Shown here one piece after another: positions 1 through 6,274 of a stretch of 6,274 nucleotides of DNA. Each line of letters begins with the position of its first letter. The stretch's first letter is position 1. The DNA comes from Pyrinomonadaceae bacterium (GTDB lineage: Bacteria; Acidobacteriota; Blastocatellia; Pyrinomonadales; Pyrinomonadaceae). Made by a program: the position numbers and the translations under genes. The notes under the pieces were generated by a model. That model was not told the DNA's origin and did not search any database. It was given only the letters and a program-made list of their open reading frames with translations. The stretch covers positions 1-6,274 of the forward strand of contig JACCRA010000110.1 in the NCBI GenBank assembly GCA_013813825.1, read 5' to 3'.

Positions 1-3000
1 CTCATTCTCTACACTTTTTATTCCGGCGTCGGCCTGCCGCTCCTCATCTGCCTTGCGCTGCTCGCACTGGTCCCGGCCAGCGATCTGGCGGTCAGTATTT
101 TGAATCGCGATCTGACGGTGCTGTTCAGCCCGCGCGTGCTGCCCAAGATGGATTATCTGTCCGGCGTGCCCACCGCCGGAGCGCGGACGATGGTGGTGAT
201 TCCGACAATTTTTTCGGGCGTCGCCGCCGTCCGCGAGTTGCTCGACAAACTGGAAATTCATTTTCTGGCGAATCGTGACGAGCAATTTTATTTTGCGCTG
301 CTCGGCGATTTCAGCGACGCGCCGGAAGAAACATTGCCGGAAGATCAGATTATTCGTCAGGCCGCACTTGATGGTGTCGCGGAACTAAACGTACGGCACG
401 CGCGCGACGAAGAGGAAGCGCGGTTTTACGTCTTCCTCCGCCGCCGCCGGTGGAATCCGCAAGAAGCGAGTTGGCTGGGTTGGGAGCGCAAACGCGGCAA
501 GTTGCACGAGTTCAACCGCCTGCTGCGCGGCGCGACGGATACCAGTTACGTCGTCAACACCGCATCGCCGTCGCTGCTCGCGAGCGTGAAGTATGTCATC
601 ACGCTCGACACCGACACACAGTTGCCGCGCGACGCGGCGCGCAAACTCGTCGGCGCTGCCGACCATCCGCTCAACCGCCCGCAATTTGATCCGCGCGTCG
701 GACGCGTCACGCGCGGCTACGGCATTCTTCAGCCGCGCGTCAGCATCTCGCTGACCAGCGCCGCGCGCTCACGCTTCGCCCGCATCTTCTCCGGTAACAC
801 CGGTATCGATCCCTATACCACCGCCGTCTCGGACGTGTATCAAGACTTCTTTGGCGAAGGCATTTATACCGGCAAAGGTCTCTACGACGTGGACGCCTTC
901 GAGGCGGCGCTCGCCGGGCGCGTGCCGGAAAACACTTTACTGAGCCACGATTTGTTCGAGGGCTTGTTCGCCCGCGCCGCGCTTGTCACCGACATCGAAC
1001 TGCTCGATGACTACCCGGCACACTACGACACTTATGCCAAACGCCAACACCGCTGGACACGTGGCGACTGGCAGATCGCGCGCTGGCTGCTGCCGCGCGT
1101 TCCCGACGCGAATGGCCGCAGCCAGCCTAACCATTTGCCGTTCAGATCGCGCTGGAAAATTTTCGACAATTTGCGGCGGAGCCTCGTCGCCTCGTCAATC
1201 CTCTTGCTGCTCGCCTTCGTCTGGTTGCTGGTGCCGCAGGCGGAATTGATGTGGACGCTCTTTGTCATCCTCGTGCTGTGGTTTCCGGTGTACGCGCACA
1301 TCACCAACAGCCTGCTCGTCTCGCCGCGCGGCATTCCGTGGACCAGTCACTTTTGGAACGTCTGGGGCGACGTTCGCACCAACACCGCGCAGGTGCTCTT
1401 GCTCACGTCCTTCATCGCGCATCAAGCCTACCTGATGCTCGACGCCATCGGGCGCACGCTCTACCGGCAATTGATTTCACACCGGCGGCTGCTCGAATGG
1501 CAGACGGCGGAGCAGGCCGAACAAACGAGCGCGCACGATCAACGCGCGTTTCTGCGCTTGATGCTGCCGTCTCAAATCGTGGTGCTGGTCATCGCGGGAT
1601 TGGTGTGGTGGCTGTGGCCTTCGCACTTGCTGCTGGCCGCGCCGTTTCTCACCGTGTGGGCACTGGCTCCGTTCGTCGCGTACCGCATCAGTCGCCGCTC
1701 GCTGGAGGCGGCCTCTCCGCTCGCCGCCGCGCAGTCGCAGGACTTACGTCTGCTCGCCCGGCGCACTTGGCGTTATTATGAGACTTTCATCGGCGAGGAA
1801 AATCACTGGCTCTCACCCGACAACTTTCAGGAAGACCCGCAACCCGTCACCGCGCATCGCACCTCGCCGACGAACATTGGCTTGCTGCTGCTCTCGACTG
1901 TCGCCGCACATGATTTCGGCTATGTCAGCGCCGGGCAATTGATCGAGCGGCTCGAACGCACGTTCGCCTCGTTAGCCAAACTTCCGCGCTTTCGCGGACA
2001 TCTGTTCAACTGGTACGACACGCGGACGCTCGCTCCGCTTTCGCCGCAGTACGTTTCGACCGTCGATAGCGGCAATCTCGCCGGCCACCTCTACGCCGTC
2101 AAGCAAGCCTGCGTCGAGTTGCCGGATCAATTGTTGTTCGGTGATCGCGCGCTGGCGGGATTGGCGGACGTGGTCGCGCTGCTGCGTGAAGAGGCGGCGC
2201 AAATCGCCGAGCAACGCGGGCGGACTGAGGCCGTCACGCTCAAACAACTGCGCGGCGAGATCGATGCCTGCGCGCAACTGCTCGCCACCGCCACCGCCGC
2301 TGGTCCCTTATCTCTGCCCGATTGCCGCGCGCTCCTCTCCAACCTCGAAGCTCGCGCCGCCGTCGTCGCCGACATCGTCGCCGCGCTTTCGCAGGAACAC
2401 GGCCCGGTAAATTTCGCTGACTTAAATCATTGGGTGGCGAGTCTGACGCGGCAGGCTTCGATTATCCGCCGCGACCTTGACACGTTGACGCCGTGGGCGG
2501 CGATTTTGACGGATGAATTTGTTGACGCGGCCTCTCGAGCCCTGCCGCCGGAAGAAAGCGGGTGGCAAGAATTGTCCGCGCGGCTCGCGGCCATTCCCGC
2601 GCCGATGCAAATTCCCGAGCTGTGCGTCGGGGCACTCGAGCAACTCCGAAAAATGGAGGCCGCCCTCTGGCGCGGTCCACGCGAAGCGCCGCCGCAGGCG
2701 TTCAGCGATTTACAACTTCTCGCGCACGCCATCGCGCTCGGCGCGCGCGCGGTCGAGACGTTTCTGGCGCGCCCGGTACGGCTCGCGCGCCAGTGCGACG
2801 AAATGGCCGAGGCGACCGACTTCCGTTTCCTCTACGACGAGGAGCGCAAAGTCTTCAGCATCGGCTTCAACGTCACCGAAGGAAGACGCGACAATTCTTA
2901 TTACGATCTGCTCGCGTCCGAATCGCGGCTCGCCAGTTTCATCGCTGTTGCGAAAGGCGATGTCCCGCAAGAACATTGGTTCCGTCTCGGCCGGCAACTC

Positions 3001-6000
3001 ACCGAGGCCAATGGCGGACGCGCGTTGGTCTCTTGGACGGCGACCATGTTCGAGTACCTGATGCCGCTCCTCGTCATGCGCGATTATGACCAGACACTGC
3101 TCAACGAAACTTATCAAGCGGTGGTCTCGCGCCAGATCGAATATGGGGCCGAACGCGGCGTGCCGTGGGGCATTTCGGAATCGGCTTACAACGCGCGCGA
3201 TCTGCAACTCAATTATCAGTACGGCCCGTTCGGCGTGCCCGGCCTCGGACTCAAGCGCGGCTTGAGCGACGATCTCGTGATCACGCCTTATGCCACGGTG
3301 CTCGCCGCCGTGATCGAACCACAGGCCGCGCTCGTCAATCTGCGAAGGCTCACGCGCGAAGGCGCGCTCGGCCGCTACGGTCTCTATGAAGCCATCGATT
3401 ACACCAAAGAGCGCGTGCCGCAGACGCAGAAGCGGGTCGTTGTCCGCGCGTTCATGACGCATCATCAGGGCATGAGTCTCGTCGCGCTTGATAACCTGCT
3501 CAACCGCGGCGCGATGCAAGAGCGTTTTCACGCCGATCCGCTGGTCCAAGCTACCGAACTGCTGTTGCAAGAGCGCGTCCCACGCGGCAACGCGCTCTCC
3601 CGCCCGCGCTCGGAAGAGGTCGCGGCCGGCCACGTAGTGCGCGCCGTCATCGAACCCGTCACCCGCCTGTACGATGCCGCCGATCTGCCGACGCCGCGCA
3701 CGCAACTGCTCTCCAACGGGAATTATTCAGTAATGGTCACGACGGCCGGAGCCGGCTATTCGATTTGCGACGGCCTCGCCGTGACGCGCTGGCGCGAGGA
3801 CGTGACGCGCGACAATTGGGGCAGCTTCTGCTACCTGCGCGACGTGCGAAGCGGGGCTGTGTGGTCGGCCGGTTATCAACCGACGGGGCGCCCGGCCAGT
3901 TCCTACGAAGTCACTTTCGCCGAAGATAAAGTTGACCTCCGCCGCCGCGACGCGGGGCTAGTGACCCACACCGAGATTATCGTCTCGCCGGAGGACAACG
4001 CCGAAATCCGCCGCGTCTCGATCACGAACCAAACCCAGCGCGTGCGCGATGTCGAGTTGACCAGTTACGCTGAAGTGGTGCTCGCGCCGCACGCCGCCGA
4101 CGTGGCGCACCCGGCCTTTAGCAACCTTTTCATTGAGACGGAATTTCTCGCCACCGAGAACGCGCTGATCGCCCGTCGCCGCCCGCGCTCGCACAAGGAC
4201 GCGCCGGTGTGGGGCGTCCACGTCCTCACGGCCGATGGCGAAATTGTCGGTACGATTCAGTACGAGACGGATCGCGGCCGGTTCCTCGGACGCGGCCACA
4301 CGACTGCCTCTCCCAACGCGATTACGGAAGAACGCCCGCTCTCGAACACCACCGGCGCGGTGCTCGATCCCATCTTCAGTCTGCGCGTCCGCGTGCGTCT
4401 GCAACCGTTCGAGACCGCCCGCGTCTCCTTCTCAACCGCTTTCGCGCGCACCCGCGAGGAGGCCGTCCGTCTTGCTGACAAGTACCATGATCCGAGCACC
4501 TTCGAGCGTGAGGCCGCCCTCGCTTGGACCAAGTCGCAGGTCGAGATGCGCCACCTCGGCATCGACGCCGAAGAGGCGCACCTGTTCCAGCGGCTCGCCG
4601 GCCGCGTGCTCTATTCCGATCCGAGTTTGCGTCCGAGTTCGCACACGCTCTCGCTCAACACCGAAACGCAAGCCAATCTCTGGCCCTACGGCATCGGCGG
4701 CGATACGCCCATCGTGCTCGTCAGAATCAGCGAAGCGCAGGATTTGCAAACTGTCCGGCAACTTCTTCGCGGGCACGAGTATTTGCGTCTTAAAGGACTC
4801 GCTATTGATCTCGTCATCCTCAACGATCACCCGCCGAGCTACGCCCAATCGTTGCAGGAAGAGATTCAACTGCTGATCCGCGCGAGCGGCTCGCAAGCTC
4901 TCGTCGATCAGACCGGCGGCGTCTTTCTGCGCCGCACAGACATCATCCCGGAGGCTGACCGGATTTTGCTCCACGCGGTCGCGCGCGTCGTCATCGTGAC
5001 GGAGCGCGGGCCTTTCGACGAGCAGTTGACGAGAAAGCCAATCGAGAACTTGCTGCCGCTGCCTTTCGTGCCGCGCGCCGCGCCGCAAAGCTATCCGCAG
5101 GCGACGGTAAAACCTCCCGAACTGAGTTTCTTCAACGGCCTCGGCGGCTTCAGCCACGGCGGGCGCGAATACGTCACAGTGCTCGGTGAAGGTCAGTGGA
5201 CGCCGGCCCCATGGCTGAACGTCATCGCCAACGGGCAGGATTTCGGGTTCCAAGTTTCGGAGACGGGAGCCGGCTATACGTGGTCTGTGAACAGCCGCGA
5301 AAATCGCCTCACGCCGTGGTCGAACGACGCGGTCAGCGACACCATCGGCGAAGCGATCTATTTGCGCGATGAGGAGACCGGCACCGTCTGGTCGCCGACG
5401 CCGCTCCCCATCCGCGAGACGGAGTCGTACACGATCCGGCACGGGCAAGGCTATTCCGTTTTCGAGCACGTCAGCCACGGCATTTCACAAGAGTTGTTGA
5501 TGTTCGTGCCGCTCGATGCTCCGGTGAAAGTCTCGCTGCTGCGCCTGCGGAATTTGACCGAGCGTAAGCGCCGGCTGTCGATCACGACTTACTCCGAATG
5601 GGTGCTCGGCGTGCAACGCGGCGCGTCCACGCCCTACGTCATTACGGAGATCGATGAAGCCAGCGGCGCGGTCTTTGCGCGCAACCCTTATAACAACGAG
5701 TTCACCGCGCGCGTCGCGTTCGCTGACCTCAGCGAACAGCGGCAGCGCAGCGCGACTTGTGATCGGAAAGAGTTTCTCGGCCGCAACGGCTCGCACGCGC
5801 GCCCCGCCGCGCTGCGCCGCCAGACACTCTCCGGCCGCGCCGGAGCCGGACTCGACGCTTGCGCGGCAATTCAAGCGGTCATTGAACTGGAGCCGAACGA
5901 AGCGCGCGAAACGATCATCCTGATCGGCGAAGGCGCGTCGCACGCGGAGGCGCGCGCGGTGCTCGCCCGCTTTAAGCAGACTTCGAAGGTGTACGAAGCT

Positions 6001-6274
6001 TTCGAGCAAGTGGTCGCTTACTGGGACCAGATGCTCGGAACCGTCGAAGTGAAAACGCCGGACCCGGCGCTGGACGTGATGCTCAATCGCTGGCTGCCGT
6101 ATCAGGCGCTGGCCTGCCGCGTCTGGTCGCGCTCGGCATTTTACCAATCGGGCGGCGCTTACGGCTTTCGCGATCAATTGCAGGATGTGATGTCGCTCGT
6201 CTATGCGCGACCGGAATTGGTGCGCGAGCAAATTTTGCGCGCCGCCGGACGACAGTTTCCCGAGGGCGACGTGC
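1..6274 (+). CDS. ndvB: Cyclic beta-1,2-glucan synthase (GT84 / GH189-like / GH94 multidomain), partial at both ends
   Basis: Frame 1 is open through all 2091 complete codons, with neither a native start nor a stop inside the window. The protein polymerises glucose from UDP-glucose into beta-1,2-glucan, adjusts its length and cyclises it, giving an osmoregulated periplasmic glucan; it sits in the inner membrane with its catalytic domains in the cytoplasm (family knowledge). Visible evidence, in order: GT84 motifs DTD (203-205), SHDLFEG (315-321) and RQHRW (348-352); hydrophobic helices at 394-434 and 523-560; the glycoamylase-like motifs NVTEG (957-961), WGISESAYN (1056-1064) and MTHHQGMSLVAL (1152-1163); two GH94-type beta-sandwiches; and GFRDQLQD (2055-2062). 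Homologues have about 2830 residues, so some 740 are outside. No frameshift or missing key motif was seen. The symbol follows rhizobial ndvB (chvB, cgs are equivalents). The expected partner, an NdvA-type exporter, is not visible. The family call is very sure; whether the product is truly cyclic is inferred. Confidence 0.95.
7..75 (+). other. Membrane helix preceding the GT84 domain
   Basis: Codons about 3-25 are almost wholly hydrophobic (rich in Leu, Ile, Val, Ala, with Gly-Val-Gly-Leu-Pro at 9-13) and are followed by a short polar or interfacial stretch (ASDLAVSILNRD, 26-37). In this family the GT84 domain is preceded by N-terminal membrane helices, and this is most likely the last of them. 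The exact ends of the helix are estimated by eye. Confidence 0.75.
178..1125 (+). other. GT84 glucosyltransferase domain (UDP-glucose:beta-1,2-glucan polymerase)
   Basis: This is the polymerising domain, about 315 residues (codons 60-375), close to the roughly 340 usual for GT84. The widely spaced D, DxD, D, (Q/R)xxRW pattern of processive family-2-like transferases can be read: a first acidic motif GDFSDA (102-107), DTD at 203-205 for nucleotide-sugar and metal binding, SHDLFEG at 315-321 with D317 as the probable catalytic base, and RQHRW at 348-352 for acceptor binding. Between the second and third lies a strongly conserved block, GIDPYTTAVSDVYQDFFGEG (268-287) then YTGKGLYDVDAF (289-300), whose tyrosines are candidates for the tyrosine-linked glucan intermediate reported for the Agrobacterium enzyme. 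I cannot tell from memory which tyrosine corresponds. Its placement before a membrane block fits a cytoplasmic active site. Confidence 0.92.
1180..1302 (+). other. Two membrane helices after GT84
   Basis: Codons about 394-411 (Ser-Leu-Val-Ala, then LLLLAFVWLL) and 415-434 (ELMWTLFVILVLWFPVYAH) form two hydrophobic segments separated by a Val-Pro-Gln turn. They are preceded by a basic run (Arg392-Arg393), which by the positive-inside rule puts the GT84 side in the cytoplasm. They are followed by an amphipathic region (about 463-481, TAQVLLLTSFIAHQAYLMLD) that probably lies at the membrane surface, and by the HRRLLEWQTAEQAE motif (487-500), which I recognise as conserved in this family. Confidence 0.8.
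1567..1680 (+). other. Second pair of membrane helices
   Basis: Codons about 523-540 (Pro-Ser-Gln-IVVLVIAGLVWWLWP) and 541-560 (SHLLLAAPFLTVWALAPFVA) are two back-to-back hydrophobic segments with a Trp-Pro-Ser-His turn. They are followed at once by basic residues (Arg562, Arg565, Arg566), indicating a cytoplasmic exit. With the pair at 394-434 they make the central membrane anchor between the polymerase and the soluble glycoside-hydrolase-type modules. The helix count is by eye. Confidence 0.8.
1741..3615 (+). other. Glycoamylase-like cyclisation/transglycosylase module (GH189-like)
   Basis: This middle module closes the ring: in the Thermoanaerobacter italicus synthase the matching domain is a retaining transglycosylase (family GH189) that makes cyclic glucan from linear beta-1,2-glucan. 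Here it runs from about codon 581 to 1205. Its front part carries LARRTWRYYE (585-594), HRTSPTNIGLLLLS (619-632), GHLFNWYDT (666-674) and STVDSGNLAGHLY (686-698). The core follows the helical insert: FLYDEERKVFSIGFNVTEG (943-961), YYDLLASESRLASF (967-980), SWTATMFEYLMP (1011-1022), VPWGISESAYN (1054-1064), FGVPGLGLKRGLSDDLVITP (1077-1096), GRYGLYEAIDYT (1124-1135) and the MTHHQGMSLVAL block. Conserved glutamates 974, 1018, 1060 and 1130 are catalytic candidates. The 974/1060 spacing of 86 matches the catalytic pair as I recall it from the T. italicus work, but this needs an alignment. No core motif looks broken. Confidence 0.88.
2116..2814 (+). other. Variable alpha-helical insert within the glycoamylase-like module
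   Basis: Codons about 706-938 lack the conserved motifs found on either side. They are rich in Ala, Leu, Glu, Arg and Gln in heptad-like patterns, for example ALLREEAAQIAEQRGRTEAV (726-745), then LEARAAVVADIVAAL (782-796) and QLRKMEAALWRG (881-892), and look like a run of amphipathic helices or coiled coil. In the family this position, between the DSGNLAGHL motif and the FLYDEERKVFSIGFN motif, is long and poorly conserved. Its role is not known to me; spacing or dimer contacts would be guesses. The reading frame stays intact and base composition does not change, so it is not a foreign insertion. Confidence 0.65.
3706..4500 (+). repeat. First GH94-type beta-sandwich (copy A of an internal duplication)
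   Basis: Codons about 1236-1500 carry the N-terminal beta-sandwich pattern of GH94 phosphorylases: LLSNGNYSVMVT (1236-1247), GAGYS (1250-1254), WREDVTRDNWGSFCYLRD (1264-1281), GAVWS (1285-1289), IRRVSITNQT (1336-1345), LTSYAEVVL (1353-1361), FLGRG (1428-1432), GAVLD (1452-1456) and the closing strand and helix RVSFSTAFARTREEAVRLAD (1434-area onward, about 1475-1487). The same landmarks recur in the same order about 491-509 residues later. Such sandwiches help shape the active site and oligomer contacts in GH94 enzymes. In this protein copy A is attached to a shortened barrel rather than a full catalytic one, so a structural or glucan-holding role is more likely (inference). Confidence 0.8.
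4501..5070 (+). other. Shortened, probably non-catalytic GH94-like barrel section after copy A
   Basis: Codons about 1501-1690 follow copy A in the place where the catalytic barrel follows a GH94 sandwich, but the section is only about 190 residues rather than 400 or so. It is helical and holds LFQRLAGRVLYSD (1568-area; read at bases 4582-4620) and ANLWPYGIGGDTPIVLVRIS (1558-1577). Where the second copy has YGFRDQLQD, this one reads YGIGGDTPI, so the Arg-Asp pair and the Gln-Asp pair of the phosphorylase motif are absent, although one Asp (1568) remains. The LWPYGIGGDTPIVLVRI pattern is itself a conserved feature of this synthase family as I remember it, so this is an old family trait and not a recent defect. 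It ends with a Pro-rich linker (LLPLPFVPRAAP, 1684-1695). Confidence 0.6.
5119..5976 (+). repeat. Second GH94-type beta-sandwich (copy B of the internal duplication)
   Basis: Codons about 1707-1992 contain the beta-sandwich that leads into the true phosphorylase barrel: FFNGLGGFSHGGREYVTVL (1710-1728), WLNVIANGQDFGFQVSETGA (1738-1757), GYTWSVNSRENRLTPWSND (1758-1776), EAIYLRDEETGTVWSPTPLP (1784-1803), FEHVSHGI (1821-1828), LLRLRNLTERKRRLSITTYS (1846-1865), EWVLG (1866-1870), FLGRNGS (1925-1931), LSGRAGAGLDACAAIQAVIE (1943-1962) and ILIGEGASHAEARAVL (1972-1987). These are strong GH94 signatures, typical of cellobiose- and 1,2-beta-oligoglucan-type phosphorylases as well as synthases of this family. 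It shares GAGY, YLRD, GxVWS, TxYxE and FLGR landmarks with copy A. Confidence 0.88.
6043..6274 (+). other. Start of the GH94 phosphorylase catalytic barrel (cut by the window end)
   Basis: Codons from about 2015 begin the (alpha/alpha)6 barrel: VKTPDPALDVMLNRWLPYQA (2017-2036), then CRVWSRSAFYQSGGAYGFRD (2039-2058) and QLQDVMSLVY (2059-2068). In GH94 enzymes the Asp of the Y/W/F-R-D triplet is the general acid, here D2058; the DxxxD arrangement with D2062 is intact. The window ends at AGRQFPEGDV (2082-2091), just before the point where the family normally has a Gln-His-Trp-Trp-His phosphate/substrate-site motif; the lone final base c is compatible with a Gln codon. In Brucella Cgs this domain is a beta-1,2-glucooligosaccharide phosphorylase that controls glucan length. 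About 350 further residues should follow. Confidence 0.88.

Noticed and set aside
1251..1781. 176-codon + strand open frame in another register
   Set aside because: It overlaps the membrane-helix block, where frame 1 gives clear hydrophobic helices and conserved motifs; the alternative translation is Arg/Ala-rich and featureless.
2513..3089. Two overlapping + strand open frames of about 180 codons
   Set aside because: Both run across the helical insert and the start of the cyclisation core, where frame 1 reads conserved family motifs; Arg/Ser-rich translations are typical of off-frame GC-rich DNA.
2710..3705. 331-codon open frame on the - strand
   Set aside because: It is antisense to the most conserved part of the cyclisation module and ends at a sense Leu TTA codon; open by codon bias only.
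3748..5277. 12-base direct repeat ggagccggctat (3748-3759 and 5266-5277) as a possible mobile-element or recombination signal
   Set aside because: Both copies encode the same Gly-Ala-Gly-Tyr motif in the two duplicated beta-sandwiches; protein conservation explains it.
4432..5478. 348-codon open frame on the - strand
   Set aside because: It lies opposite clear GH94-type coding sequence in the same codon register, ends at a sense Ser TCA codon, has a low-complexity Arg/Ala-rich translation and no recognisable motif.
5701..5880. Possible frameshift or composition change around the Arg/Ala-rich stretch
   Set aside because: Frame 1 continues with typical GH94 motifs (FLGRNGS, LSGRAGAGLD) through the stretch, so the frame is correct.
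5485..6231. 248-codon open frame on the - strand
   Set aside because: Antisense to the second beta-sandwich and the FRDQLQD region, and ends at a sense TCA codon; no family resemblance.
1..6274. tRNA, rRNA, CRISPR array, insertion sequence, promoter, terminator or riboswitch
   Set aside because: The whole window is coding; no spaced direct repeats, no terminal inverted repeats, and no hairpin followed by a T-run stood out when reading the sequence.

Overview
The whole window lies inside one gene. Reading frame 1 of the + strand is open from the first base to the last complete codon (2091 codons read by hand, no stop). It encodes an internal part of a very large cyclic beta-1,2-glucan synthase of the NdvB/ChvB/Cgs type. 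Both ends are missing. Rhizobial and Brucella homologues are about 2800-2870 residues long, so roughly 400 N-terminal and 350 C-terminal residues should lie outside. Residue numbers below are window codons (codon n starts at base 3n-2).

Layout, 5' to 3': a membrane helix (about codons 3-25); a GT84 glucosyltransferase domain (about 60-375) with DTD, HD and RQHRW motifs; a hydrophobic block with about four membrane helices (about 394-560); a glycoamylase-like cyclisation/transglycosylation module (about 581-1205, GH189-like) interrupted by a variable helical stretch (about 706-938); a first GH94-type beta-sandwich followed by a shortened, probably non-catalytic barrel-like section (about 1236-1690); a second GH94-type beta-sandwich (about 1707-1992); and the start of the real GH94 phosphorylase barrel with its FRDQLQD motif (from about 2015, cut by the window end).

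From knowledge of the family, one polypeptide does the whole job at the inner membrane. The GT84 domain builds a linear beta-1,2-glucan from UDP-glucose on the enzyme itself, the GH94 domain trims it by phosphorolysis and so sets its length, and the middle module closes the ring. The glucan is then exported to the periplasm by a separate ABC transporter (NdvA/ChvA/Cgt), which is not in this window.

The sequence is GC-rich (about 60% by eye), with strong preference for G or C at third codon positions and rare TTA, CTA and TCA codons. This fits a Gram-negative bacterium with a high-GC genome. The gene family is typical of Rhizobiales but is also found in many other phyla, and I cannot place the organism from this window.

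There is no intergenic DNA, RNA gene, mobile element, CRISPR array or credible regulatory site. Several long open frames on the - strand are explained by codon bias. I do not see a previously undescribed system. The most interesting internal structure is the duplicated GH94 N-terminal unit, whose first copy has lost the catalytic motif.
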